Shown here one piece after another: positions 16,888-26,826 of a stretch of DNA of 64,000 bases. The position numbers were made by a program, and so were the translations under genes. Source of the DNA: Agarivorans sp050870875 (lineage in GTDB: Bacteria > Pseudomonadota > Gammaproteobacteria > Enterobacterales > Celerinatantimonadaceae); contig NZ_CP194041.2 in the NCBI RefSeq assembly GCF_050870875.2, forward strand, positions 124,001 to 188,000, in the 5' to 3' direction. Under the pieces are notes generated by a model. That model worked only from the letters and a program-made list of their open reading frames with translations, searched no databases and was not told the origin of the DNA. Position 1 is the stretch's first letter; each line of letters begins with the position of its first letter.

Positions 16888-17778
16888 ATGCCTGTGTTTA
16901 AATGGTCCTCCCGTTGGCAAACTAGCGTGGCCACCATCATCGCTTTGATTGCTTTTGCGGGTAATTCAGTTTTATGCCGCTTGGCTTTAGCGGAACAACA
17001 GATGAATGCTGCAGCCTTTACCAGTGTGCGCTTATTTTCTGGCGCATTAATGCTGAGTTTATTGCTGGGTATGCAGTCTAGAAAAAATACTGAGGGTGCG
17101 CGCGGAAGTTGGTACTCGGGCGGTTTGTTATTCATTTATGCAAGTTGTTTTTCTTTTGCTTATCTTTATCTCGATACCGGTATTGGTGCCTTAATCCTAT
17201 TTGCTGCGGTGCAATTGAGCATGATTGGGATGGCGGTACTCAAAGGTGCGCGTTTACATTTGGCGGAGTTATTGGGCGTTATTTTGGCCTTTAGTGGTTT
17301 GCTATGGTTATTGATCCCTTCCAATGAGCGTCTGCAGATTTCGCCATTAGGTTTTAGTTTAATGGCCGTCGCCGGGATTGCATGGGGTTTATATAGTCTT
17401 AAAGGCCGAGATTCTGTTCGTCCTCGAGTGGATACCACATTTAATTTTTTGCGTAGTCTGCCTTTTTTATTACTGCTAATCCCTTACTTGAGCTCAATAA
17501 AAATCATCAGTAGCGAAGCGCTATTATTGGCCTTGTTATCTGGTGCGATTGCTTCCGGTTTAGGCTATTGGATTTGGTATATTGCCTTAGCGGGCTTATC
17601 GGCAAGCCAAGCCGCAGTCGTACAGTTACTGGTCCCGATTATTGCCGCGAGTGGTGGCTGGGTATTTGCCAATGAGTCTTTGGATCCAAGTTTTGTACTA
17701 TCGGCAAGTTTGGTGTTAGGCGGTATTCTACTGACTATTTTTGCGGGGCGGCAACGGTCTCCCTCAATAAGGAAATAA
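16888..17778 (+). CDS. EamA/DMT superfamily transporter
   Basis: From the ATG the product is 296 residues with about ten hydrophobic segments in two EamA repeats, the usual DMT architecture. 'IALIAFAGNSVLCRLALAE' is the first repeat and 'GIAWGLYSLKGRDSV' opens the second; 'YWIWYIALAGLSASQAAVVQ' and 'LVPIIAASGGWVFANESLD' are typical of the family's C-terminal half. Members export amino acids, nucleosides or other metabolites; the substrate is unknown. An in-frame TTG four codons upstream is an alternative start. The GST-like gene follows by one base, so they are one operon. Confidence 0.87.
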   Translation: MPVFKWSSRWQTSVATIIALIAFAGNSVLCRLALAEQQMNAAAFTSVRLFSGALMLSLLLGMQSRKNTEGARGSWYSGGLLFIYASCFSFAYLYLDTGIGALILFAAVQLSMIGMAVLKGARLHLAELLGVILAFSGLLWLLIPSNERLQISPLGFSLMAVAGIAWGLYSLKGRDSVRPRVDTTFNFLRSLPFLLLLIPYLSSIKIISSEALLLALLSGAIASGLGYWIWYIALAGLSASQAAVVQLLVPIIAASGGWVFANESLDPSFVLSASLVLGGILLTIFAGRQRSPSIRK

Positions 17779-17779
17779 A

Positions 17780-18379
17780 ATGACCCGTTCTCTAAATCTG
17801 GTGGTGGGGCGTGGCTCGACTTGGTCTATTCGAGCTTATTTGTGTTTACAACTGATTGAATTTGAGTTCGATCTAAAGGTAATCGCCTTGGGCGAAGTGG
17901 GTTACCGAGAGGTTTTGGCAAAGTATTCGGCGAACGGCTTGGTACCAGTGCTGCAATTATCCGATTTAAGTATTCATGATTCGCTGGCCATTGTTGAATA
18001 CCTGAATGAATGTTCGGCTGGGAAGTTATTCCCAGTCGATCCGAGGCAACGCGCCTATTGTCGTAGTTTGTTAGCCGAGTTGCATTCGGGCTTTAGCCGG
18101 ATCAGGACTCTGCTTCCCTTTGAGTTTGCTCCGCTGAGCACTCAACCCGATGGTAGTGGTTTGACTGAAGAATTGGCGCGCTTGCAAGCGATTTGGCAAC
18201 AGTTTGGAGCCGCTTTTGCTTTTGGGGAGCCAGGGGCGGTGGATGCGTTTTATGCGGTTATGGCCCAGCGCTTACACCATTACGGGATTGATTTTGAGGG
18301 TGCTGCGGGTGCTTATCAACAGTACTTACTTGGGTGGCGGCTATTTAAGGATGCGCTGGCCGACGCTCAGCGTTGGTAA
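17780..18379 (+). CDS. Glutathione S-transferase family protein
   Basis: The 199-residue product has the thioredoxin-like N-terminal GST domain: 'RGSTWSIRAYLCLQLIEFEF' with a likely catalytic Ser, 'YSANGLVPVLQLSDLSIHDS' with the cis-Pro, and 'LAIVEYLNE' for glutathione gamma-glutamyl binding. The helical C-terminal domain follows. The first 40 residues ('GSTWSIRAYL') are like the zeta/YfcF-type GSTs. The ATG is one base after the transporter stop codon. Activity is likely glutathione conjugation or isomerisation, with the substrate unknown. Confidence 0.83.
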   Translation: MTRSLNLVVGRGSTWSIRAYLCLQLIEFEFDLKVIALGEVGYREVLAKYSANGLVPVLQLSDLSIHDSLAIVEYLNECSAGKLFPVDPRQRAYCRSLLAELHSGFSRIRTLLPFEFAPLSTQPDGSGLTEELARLQAIWQQFGAAFAFGEPGAVDAFYAVMAQRLHHYGIDFEGAAGAYQQYLLGWRLFKDALADAQRW

Positions 18380-18411
18380 CGGACGCGGCGGCTTGAGATT
18401 TGGCTTAAAAT

Positions 18412-18446
18412 GAGCCAGGTGTACTGTAGTTGTACACTTGGCTTCA
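18412..18446. terminator. Bidirectional terminator between GST and dbpA
   Basis: GCCAGGTGTAC (18414-18424) pairs with GTACACTTGGC (18432-18442) over 11 bases with one G-T pair and a 7-base loop. It lies between the two convergent genes with A-rich sequence before and T-rich sequence after. Confidence 0.75.
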
Positions 18447-18453
18447 GCAGCTT

Positions 18454-19842
18454 TTAGCAGGGTAAATGGCGAACCCGAAACGAGCGACCTTTCATTTTTC
18501 CGTGCTCCAACTTTTTGCGTGCGCGCTTTAAAACTTCCCGCTCTACAGCAACATAGGCGCGGTTATCGAATAGGTTTATTTTGCCCACTTGCGCTCCTGC
18601 GATACCATCTTCTCCGGTGAGAGCGCCCAGGATATCCCCTGCTCTAACCTTTTGTTTCTTGCCGCCATCAATTTGTAGGGTGGCCATGGTTGCTGGGGGG
18701 GGCGTCTTATTCAACAAAGTCATTGGCGGTAAGTCTTCATCGACGATTGGGCGTGCTAAATAGTCTTCTAATAAGGCTACTTTGTAATGCTCATTATCGC
18801 TATAAAATGAACAGGCGATCCCTTTACTACCTGCTCGGCCAGTACGGCCAATGCGATGCACATGGATTTCTACATCACGGGCAATCTGGTAGTTAATTAC
18901 GGCATCTAAGGCGTCAATATCTAAACCACGGGCCGCAACGTCGGTGGCGACCAAGATGGAAGCACTATGATTGGAAAATTGCACCAGTGTTTGGTCACGA
19001 TCGCGTTGTTCTAAATCGCCATGTAATGCTAAGGCATGAAAGCCTAACTGTCGTAATTCGTCGGCGACTTCCTGAGTTTCCCGTTTGGTATTACAGAATA
19101 CTACACTTGATTTAGGGCGATGTTGTAACAACAGTAAACGCAGGGCCAGCATTCGTTGTTGGTTGTCATCGACCTTGAAAAAATGTTGAGATATTGAGCT
19201 GTCATCGTGGGTACTGGCGACTTCAATGCGAACCGGCTCACGCATAATGTGTTTCGAAATACTCTCGATTTGTTCTGGAAATGTAGCACTAAATAATAGA
19301 GTTTGACGTTCACTCGGTGCCAAATCAATGATCGCGTCGATCGCGGATTGGAAGCCCATTTCTAACATTCGATCGGCTTCATCTAAGATCAAATTTTTGA
19401 TGTGGTCTAAGCGTAAAGTGCCTTTGCTGAGATGTTCTTCAATACGACCGGGGGTGCCAACGACAATATGCGCCCCATGTTCTAAGGAACCAATTTGTGG
19501 GCCAAAGGGCATGCCTCCACACAGCGTGAGTACCTTAATGTTATGGATACTGCGAGCTAACTTACGAATTTCTTTGGCAACTTGGTCGGCTAACTCTCGA
19601 GTAGGACATAGCACCAGCGTTTGAATTCGAAAACGTTTCACTTCCAACGCATTGAGTAAGCCTAAACCAAAGGCAGCCGTTTTACCCGAGCCAGTTTTCC
19701 CTTGAGCAATCACATCTTTACCTGCCAAGATTGGGGGGAGACTTTGCGCCTGAATTGGCGTCATCGAGCAATAACCCAGGGTTTCCAGATTTGTTAATAA
19801 ATCAGGGTGCAGGGCAAGGGTAGAAAAATCAGTTTGGCTCAC
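18454..19842 (-). CDS. dbpA: ATP-dependent RNA helicase DbpA
   Basis: The product from the GTG start is 462 residues (E. coli DbpA is 457). Motifs are 'MTPIQAQSLPPILAGKD' (Q motif), 'AQGKTGSGKTAAFGLGLL' (Walker A), 'LILDEADRMLEMGF', 'LFSATF', 'LALHGDLEQRDRDQTLVQFS' and 'HVHRIGRTGRAG'. The C-terminal domain 'LQIDGGKKQKVRAGDILGAL' is the DbpA RNA-binding domain, which recognises hairpin 92 of 23S rRNA. It acts in late assembly of the 50S subunit. A GAGG ribosome site precedes the GTG; the frame stays open 47 codons upstream but that part is not family-like. Confidence 0.96.
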   Translation of the reverse strand: MSQTDFSTLALHPDLLTNLETLGYCSMTPIQAQSLPPILAGKDVIAQGKTGSGKTAAFGLGLLNALEVKRFRIQTLVLCPTRELADQVAKEIRKLARSIHNIKVLTLCGGMPFGPQIGSLEHGAHIVVGTPGRIEEHLSKGTLRLDHIKNLILDEADRMLEMGFQSAIDAIIDLAPSERQTLLFSATFPEQIESISKHIMREPVRIEVASTHDDSSISQHFFKVDDNQQRMLALRLLLLQHRPKSSVVFCNTKRETQEVADELRQLGFHALALHGDLEQRDRDQTLVQFSNHSASILVATDVAARGLDIDALDAVINYQIARDVEIHVHRIGRTGRAGSKGIACSFYSDNEHYKVALLEDYLARPIVDEDLPPMTLLNKTPPPATMATLQIDGGKKQKVRAGDILGALTGEDGIAGAQVGKINLFDNRAYVAVEREVLKRARKKLEHGKMKGRSFRVRHLPC

Positions 19843-20122
19843 AATGGCGTCCTCTTCGAGGGTGAAAATAAAGTGTCGACCGCAGCAGCAATTGCATCGG
19901 GGGCGCGATGATAGCTGAAAACCGCGCACAATTGGGTAAAAAATAGCAATTTTTTGCCCGCTAGTGAGAACCGTTATTGCCAATAATCTTAGTAATCAAG
20001 TATATAAGCGAGCAGCAAAGATGCCGACTATTGCTTATTATGCTCAGATTATTGCCGATACAAAGCAAACTTTGCTTAGCTAAGCGGCATTTGTGTTTTT
20101 GCCGCAGGGTTTGCTCGACATG

Positions 20123-20596
20123 TTAGATCAACAGATCTTGATCGATGGCTTGATAAGCGCTGGCCGAGTTGATTAACGCGTGTGCGGTAAGGCTGGGAAC
20201 CCCATATACCAGCGTTTCAACGGTATAGTCATCCGAGAGCTTATCTAGCAAAATCGCAAAATCGCCGTCTCCAGACAACAGCACCACCATATCTACATGG
20301 CGTGCGGCTTCGAGCACATCGATGGTAATACCCACATCCCAATCGCCTTTGGCACTACCATCGCGGCGCTGAATAAATGGTTTGAGTTTGACCTCAAAAC
20401 CGATGTGTTTTAGCGCTTCTTGAAACTTTTGTTGTTGGTTATCTCCGCGATCGATGGCATAGGCATAGGCGTTGACGATATCCCCTTGATGTTGCAGTTG
20501 TTGCCAAAGCCGACGATAGTTAAATTGCCGACCATAAGCCTCGCGACAAGTGTAATAGATGTTCTGTACATCGGCGAACAGGGCGATTTTTTTCAC
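20123..20596 (-). CDS. NYN-domain protein, LabA/DUF88 family
   Basis: The product from the GTG start is 157 residues. 'KKIALFADVQNIYYTCREAY' opens it and 'DMVVLLSGDGDFAILLDKLS' follows in the middle; with the Asp in 'GDWDVGITIDVLEAAR' these are the acidic metal sites of NYN (PIN-like) nucleases. LabA/DUF88 proteins are thought to cleave or process RNA. The C-terminal 'YGVPSLTAHALINSASAYQ' fits the family. The alternative TTG start would add five residues. It is monocistronic. Confidence 0.85.
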   Translation of the reverse strand: MKKIALFADVQNIYYTCREAYGRQFNYRRLWQQLQHQGDIVNAYAYAIDRGDNQQQKFQEALKHIGFEVKLKPFIQRRDGSAKGDWDVGITIDVLEAARHVDMVVLLSGDGDFAILLDKLSDDYTVETLVYGVPSLTAHALINSASAYQAIDQDLLI

Positions 20597-20741
20597 AAAT
20601 AGTCCAATCAAATAGCAAGCACTCTAGACTAGCGGCTGGTTGAGTCGGATGCAATCGAAAGCCTACTGACGAGACTGGCATTGAGAGCGAGCATTAGTTT
20701 TGTGGGTTATTCGCTAAGGCTTGAATATTAAAGTATTTCGG

Positions 20742-20788
20742 TTGACAAATAGTTTGATTATCAAATATTATTTATTTCAAATAATTTG
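20742..20788 (+). promoter_or_regulatory. Promoter with two inverted repeats, upstream of the CDF transporter
   Basis: TTGACA (20742-20747) and TATTAT (20766-20771) are spaced by 18 bases. The spacer carries TTTGAT-T-ATCAAA (20753-20765), a perfect 6+6 inverted repeat; a second, CAAAT-A-ATTTG (20778-20788), lies at the expected transcription start. The operon's own MarR-type product is the simplest candidate to bind here. Confidence 0.65.
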
Positions 20789-20801
20789 GAGTTAAAACAA
20801 A

Positions 20802-21750
<949 letters not shown>

Positions 21751-21761
<11 letters not shown>

Positions 21762-22179
21762 CATGCAATCCCTAACCACCCTTAATCATTTATTGACCGA
21801 GTTTTACGACAAGTTTTCTTCTTGGGAATTGTCGGTGGTTAAAGAGAGTGCTTACTCCTTGGCTCAGGTGCATACTATTGAGGTGCTGGGTAATCATGGG
21901 GCCATGCGGATGAAAGAATTGGCTGAGAAATTGGCCATTACCACGGGGACGCTGACGGTGCAGGTAGATAAATTAGTAACCGCTGGTTTAATTGAGCGAC
22001 GCGCACAACAAGATGACCGGCGGGCTATTGTGGTGGCTTTATCCGAACAGGGTTTGCAGGTCCATCAGTATCATAACCAACGCCATCTTGAATTAGTCAC
22101 GGATTTAACTCGTCATATCGACGCGCCACAGCTAGAGGCCTTAATCGATAGCATGCAAAAAATGAATCGTGAATTTTAA
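21751..22179 (+). CDS. MarR-family regulator, probably of the metal-efflux gene
   Basis: The 142-residue product has the MarR winged helix: 'LAQVHTIEVLGNHGAMRMKE', 'LAEKLAITTGTLTVQVDKL' (recognition helix) and the wing 'RAQQDDRRAIVVALSEQG'. Its start overlaps the end of the CDF gene, so the two are translated together. In related operons a MarR protein (for example the ZitR/AdcR type) represses metal transport genes. No clear zinc-site histidine set is evident, so metal sensing is inferred from context only. An in-frame ATG four codons later is an alternative start. Confidence 0.84.
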
Positions 22180-22616
22180 GTCTGGTGAGTGGTTTTGTTT
22201 CAATTGAGCGCTTCACCGCTTCACTAAAGTCAGGTCGAAATAACAAGGCTCTCTCATATTTGCAAGCCGTTTGTGATGAGTTGAGAGCTAGTTTGCGTAT
22301 TCATGAACTTTCGCTTGCACTTGCCTTGTCAATCCCCTTAGAGTGCAATTCTTATCTTTCATTACTATTTTCCTATATAAATATCAATAGGGTAGTCGTT
22401 GTTGTAACTGCCTTCTTTATGGCTATAAAACTGACTATTTGGAATTTGAGATTATACTTAGTTCTATAACTAAATCGGTTTGTACTGCGCTAGGCTTGCT
22501 TGACATGAAGTTCTGGCGTTTTACTGAGTTATGGCAAAGGCATTCAATGCTGCGCAGGCTTGAAGATATCTAAAATTATTCAGCAGCCTCTCGCGAGGTA
22601 AGTTAATGGAGTTACT
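22180..22616. other. Intergenic region upstream of the first chemoreceptor
   Basis: About 437 bases, A+T-rich in the second half. A GTG-initiated open stretch (22185-22469) shows no conserved pattern and I do not call it a gene. I see no strong terminator or repeat. Confidence 0.5.
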
Positions 22617-24365
22617 ATGTTGAAAACGTTTTCATTTAAAGGGAAGTTGATTGCTTTGTTTGTTGCGATTATAGCGGTGACTTTGCTTACTTCTTATGTC
22701 AGCGTGAATCACTACATCAGCCAATATATTTATCGCTCAGATAGCACTAACATTCGGGTTCATCTTCGCTTAGTACAAGACAAGATAGCTTCAGATATTA
22801 ACGCCAAGATCCTGCTGGCTAAAAATATTGATGTTGGCCTGGTGAATGTTAAACAAATTCATGATCAAAGCGGCTTTTATCGGATTGTGAAGCTAATTTC
22901 GGAAGACATGGGGGTGTCTAACGAAGAGATGTTGGAAGAAGATGAACAACTGCGCCCGTATGTGGACCAATGGCAAGCGGCCAAAGGGCAAGATATTGCA
23001 ACCAAGGTGGTATTTGAAGAACAGCGTCCTTTGTTGGAAATTATTAGCCCTAAGGATGGTGAGTTTTTCTATCTGGATTTAAGTTATCTGGTCGCCCTGT
23101 TGCAGGACTCTTCCATCGACGGTAGCTATATGGAACTGGTTGATGACAATGGCGAGCAATTATACAGCGATAAACCGCAACAACAGAATGCCGATTTAGA
23201 AGCCATCCCGATGCCCATCAGCGTGAATGGTAAGCAGTGGCAGTTAACGGGTTTTATTGACCCGGCGTTTATTCAAGCCAATACCAACCGGTTGAACAAT
23301 GCGATTACCTTGAGTTTGCTACTTGCTTCGTTATTTATTGTGGCCCTGAGTATTTTTGCCTTACGACTAGCGTTTAAACCGATTAATTCCTTACGTCAAT
23401 TGGTACACGACTTGGCCCAAGGTGATGGTGATTTATCACGGCGTTTACAGGTGGAAAGCCACGACGAATTGGGTCAAATAGCAGAAGACATCAATCATTT
23501 CATCATGAAGTTGCAAGCGATGATGTTGGAAGTTGCGGGAGCGGGGCAAAAAATAGCGGGAGAAGTGAGCAAGCTCTCGGAGCGGGTTAACGCGAACCAA
23601 GAGTTGTTAAATCAACATACCCAAGAGACGGAACAGGTGGTGACAGCAGTCACTGAAATGAGTTCGACCTCGGAATCGGTGGCGCAAAGTGCTGCAGATA
23701 CGGCTTCGCTGACTCAGCAAGCGAGTGAAGAGGCACAACGCTCTCGAGAGGTGGTTCAGTTAGCCGTTGAAAGTGTGAATCAATTGGTGACGGAAGTTGA
23801 TGGGATGTCGGAGTCGGTACAAAAGACCACCGAAGATACTCAAATGATTGGCGAAGTGCTGAAGGTGATAGGAGATATTGCAGCACAAACTAACTTATTA
23901 GCATTAAACGCGGCGATAGAAGCAGCCCGAGCAGGAGAGCAAGGACGTGGTTTTGCGGTGGTAGCTGATGAAGTGAGAGCATTGGCGGGTCGAACTCGCG
24001 ACAGTACCGAACAAATTGATGCGATGTTAGGGACCTTGCGTAGTGGAAATCAAAATATCGTGCATAGCATGGAAGCGACAAAACGCAGTTGTCAAAGTAG
24101 TGCCGAGAATACTTCACAGGTGATGGGCTCATTGGATGTGATGGCAAATGCGGTGTTAGAGATTAATGATTTGGCGACTCAAATCGCGACGTCGGTGGAA
24201 GAACAAAGCTTGGTGGCAGAGGAAATTAATCGCAATATGATTGCCATTGGCGACGTGGTGCATGTGCTCCGAGAGCGTGGCGACGAAAGCCTAGCAAATA
24301 CCAATAGCTTATCTGATTTTAACCACTCTTTAGAGGAACAGGTGGGCCAATTTAAGCTCAGTTAA
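22617..24365 (+). CDS. Methyl-accepting chemotaxis protein, copy 1
   Basis: The 582-residue product has a first membrane segment (about residues 10-30), a periplasmic sensor of about 195 residues, a second segment (229-249), a HAMP domain (about 250-300, 'KPINSLRQLVHDLAQGDGDL') and a methyl-accepting signalling domain. The signalling tip near residue 420-455 reads 'DIAAQTNLLALNAAIEAARA' and 'GEQGRGFAVVADEVRALAGR'. The sensor family is not recognised; it does not show a clear dCache or four-helix signature. Start ATG with GGAG upstream. It is almost identical to the next gene, differing mainly at residues 76-116 and in the last 30. Confidence 0.95.
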   Translation: MLKTFSFKGKLIALFVAIIAVTLLTSYVSVNHYISQYIYRSDSTNIRVHLRLVQDKIASDINAKILLAKNIDVGLVNVKQIHDQSGFYRIVKLISEDMGVSNEEMLEEDEQLRPYVDQWQAAKGQDIATKVVFEEQRPLLEIISPKDGEFFYLDLSYLVALLQDSSIDGSYMELVDDNGEQLYSDKPQQQNADLEAIPMPISVNGKQWQLTGFIDPAFIQANTNRLNNAITLSLLLASLFIVALSIFALRLAFKPINSLRQLVHDLAQGDGDLSRRLQVESHDELGQIAEDINHFIMKLQAMMLEVAGAGQKIAGEVSKLSERVNANQELLNQHTQETEQVVTAVTEMSSTSESVAQSAADTASLTQQASEEAQRSREVVQLAVESVNQLVTEVDGMSESVQKTTEDTQMIGEVLKVIGDIAAQTNLLALNAAIEAARAGEQGRGFAVVADEVRALAGRTRDSTEQIDAMLGTLRSGNQNIVHSMEATKRSCQSSAENTSQVMGSLDVMANAVLEINDLATQIATSVEEQSLVAEEINRNMIAIGDVVHVLRERGDESLANTNSLSDFNHSLEEQVGQFKLS

Positions 24366-24787
24366 TTCTGCGTTTAAGAACGTTTATTTCGCTACATTCG
24401 TCGAAAATAGCCTATGACTGGTTCTATTTTCGACGAACTTCCCCTTAGCTATGTTATCTCTTTTCAGAGCATGTCGTTGGTGTCGATTGATTGGCGTGTG
24501 CCTGTTTATCAGCCGTTAAATGTCTACCAGCAGCGCGGATGTATGGCATGGGCATCGGCCAAATTTTCTCATTTTTGTATATCCCCCCCCATTGACTTAC
24601 CCATAACGTTTGCCAAATAGTCTCGGAAAGGTCAAGGGTGTTGCACACTGGTATGACCATTAACTGTTTGTATTTTATCGTAAAAATTGTAAATCTGCCG
24701 ATCGACTCAAAGAAATAGATTTTTTTGATATATAGACTAGCAGTTTGCCCTTAAACGCAGGGCCCTTGTATTTATGGAGTAAAAGCT
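24366..24787. other. Intergenic region between the two chemoreceptor genes
   Basis: About 422 bases without a gene. It contains one long perfect inverted repeat (24397-24437) and the leader of the second chemoreceptor. It does not resemble the region before the first receptor, so the duplication covers the coding sequence only. Confidence 0.6.
24397..24437. repeat. Perfect 14-bp inverted repeat, terminator-like hairpin
   Basis: TTCGTCGAAAATAG and CTATTTTCGACGAA are separated by 13 bases and begin 31 bases after the first receptor's stop codon. No T-run follows. It may be a terminator, an RNA stabiliser or a remnant repeat. Confidence 0.75.
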
Positions 24788-26530
24788 TTGAAAGGTTTTT
24801 CATTTAAGGGCAAATTGATAGCATTATTTGTTGCGATTATAGCGGTGACTTTGCTTACCTCTTATGTCAGCGTGAATCACTACATCAGCCAATATATTTA
24901 TCGCTCAGATAGCACTAACATTCGGGTTCATCTTCGCTTAGTACAAGACAAGATAGCTTCAGATATTAACGCCAAGATCCTGCTGGCTAAAAATATTGAT
25001 GTTGGCTTGTTGAGTGTAAAAACAGCACCTGAGCAAAGCGGTTTTTATCGAGTGCTGAAAATGATCTCATCACAAATTGGTGCGACTAACGAAGAGATGC
25101 TAGAGGGGGATGCACTCAAACAGTATTTCGACCAATGGCAAGCGGCCAAAGGGCAAGATATTGCAACCAAGGTGGTATTTGAAGAACAGCGTCCTTTGTT
25201 GGAAATTATTAGCCCTAAGGATGGTGAGTTTTTCTATCTGGATTTAAGTTATCTGGTCGCCCTGTTGCAGGACTCTTCCATCGACGGTAGCTATATGGAA
25301 CTGGTTGATGACAATGGCGAGCAATTATACAGCGATAAACCGCAACAACAGAATGCCGATTTAGAAGCCATCCCGATGCCCATCAGCGTGAATGGTAAGC
25401 AGTGGCAGTTAACGGGTTTTATTGACCCGGCGTTTATTCAAGCCAATACCAACCGGTTGAACAATGCGATTACCTTGAGTTTGCTACTTGCTTCGTTATT
25501 TATTGTGGCCCTGAGTATTTTTGCCTTACGACTAGCGTTTAAACCGATTAATTCCTTACGTCAATTGGTACACGACTTGGCCCAAGGTGATGGTGATTTA
25601 TCACGGCGTTTACAGGTGGAAAGCCACGACGAATTGGGTCAAATAGCAGAAGACATCAATCATTTCATCATGAAGTTGCAAGCGATGATGTTGGAAGTTG
25701 CGGGAGCGGGGCAAAAAATAGCGGGAGAAGTGAGCAAGCTCTCGGAGCGGGTTAACGCGAACCAAGAGTTGTTAAATCAACATACCCAAGAGACGGAACA
25801 GGTGGTGACAGCAGTCACTGAAATGAGTTCGACCTCGGAATCGGTGGCGCAAAGTGCTGCAGATACGGCTTCGCTGACTCAGCAAGCGAGTGAAGAGGCA
25901 CAACGCTCTCGAGAGGTGGTTCAGTTAGCCGTTGAAAGTGTGAATCAATTGGTGACGGAAGTTGATGGGATGTCGGAGTCGGTACAAAAGACCACCGAAG
26001 ATACTCAAATGATTGGCGAAGTGCTGAAGGTGATAGGAGATATTGCAGCACAAACTAACTTATTAGCATTAAACGCGGCGATAGAAGCAGCCCGAGCAGG
26101 AGAGCAAGGACGTGGTTTTGCGGTGGTAGCTGATGAAGTGAGAGCATTGGCGGGTCGAACTCGCGACAGTACCGAACAAATTGATGCGATGTTAGGGACC
26201 TTGCGTAGTGGAAATCAAAATATCGTGCATAGCATGGAAGCGACAAAACGCAGTTGTCAAAGTAGTGCCGAGAATACTTCACAGGTGATGGGCTCATTGG
26301 ATGTGATGGCAAATGCGGTGTTAGAGATTAATGATTTGGCGACTCAAATCGCGACGTCGGTGGAAGAACAAAGCTTGGTGGCAGAGGAGATTAATCGCAA
26401 TATGATTGCCATTGGTGACGTGGTGCATTCGCTGCGGGAACGAGGAGAGGAGAGCCTTATCAGTACCAATGGCTTATCGGATTACAACCATGCCTTAGAA
26501 GCACAGGTGGGCCAATTTAAGCTCAGTTAA
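24788..26530 (+). CDS. Methyl-accepting chemotaxis protein, copy 2
   Basis: The 580-residue product starts with TTG (ATGGAGT upstream) and has the same layout as copy 1. Residues 1-75 and from about 116 to 550 are identical or nearly so at protein level, and the DNA compared by eye agrees closely too (25130-26387 against 22965-24223). The differing sensor stretch reads 'LLSVKTAPEQSGFYRVLKMI' and 'GATNEEMLEGDALKQYFDQW'. It is likely a receptor with a changed ligand or partner specificity. The signalling domain carries the same 'GEQGRGFAVVADEVRALAGR' tip. Confidence 0.95.
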   Translation: MKGFSFKGKLIALFVAIIAVTLLTSYVSVNHYISQYIYRSDSTNIRVHLRLVQDKIASDINAKILLAKNIDVGLLSVKTAPEQSGFYRVLKMISSQIGATNEEMLEGDALKQYFDQWQAAKGQDIATKVVFEEQRPLLEIISPKDGEFFYLDLSYLVALLQDSSIDGSYMELVDDNGEQLYSDKPQQQNADLEAIPMPISVNGKQWQLTGFIDPAFIQANTNRLNNAITLSLLLASLFIVALSIFALRLAFKPINSLRQLVHDLAQGDGDLSRRLQVESHDELGQIAEDINHFIMKLQAMMLEVAGAGQKIAGEVSKLSERVNANQELLNQHTQETEQVVTAVTEMSSTSESVAQSAADTASLTQQASEEAQRSREVVQLAVESVNQLVTEVDGMSESVQKTTEDTQMIGEVLKVIGDIAAQTNLLALNAAIEAARAGEQGRGFAVVADEVRALAGRTRDSTEQIDAMLGTLRSGNQNIVHSMEATKRSCQSSAENTSQVMGSLDVMANAVLEINDLATQIATSVEEQSLVAEEINRNMIAIGDVVHSLRERGEESLISTNGLSDYNHALEAQVGQFKLS

Positions 26531-26826
26531 GGTTACATACTAGGAGCGGTGTGCTTTCGCGAAGCATGCTGACGTAGTGGCGTCGAAGTTCAGTGTATCG
26601 GTTCGTTCGTTATACTGTTTAGGTCGCGCCATTACTACCTCGCGTTTAAACGGACGAGGTTCAATTTTCTATTGCATCATCTTTAGCCGCTGGCGGCTAT
26701 TGTCAGCGATACCTTTACGCTTCTTTACACTTGTAAGACTGCCTCTTTTAAATGAAATCGTTATACTAAATAACCTGCTGAATTATCAGGCTAAATTTTT
26801 AGCTGTAACTTTGATGTCTGAATAGT

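Noticed and set aside
22185..22469. GTG-initiated open reading frame of 94 codons after the MarR gene
   Set aside because: The translation has no recognisable pattern, no good ribosome site and a composition unlike the neighbouring genes.
23650..26312. Two pairs of identical minus-strand open frames (78 and 85 codons) inside both chemoreceptor genes
   Set aside because: They occur twice only because the host genes are duplicated; they are opposite-strand shadows of the signalling domain with no start signals.
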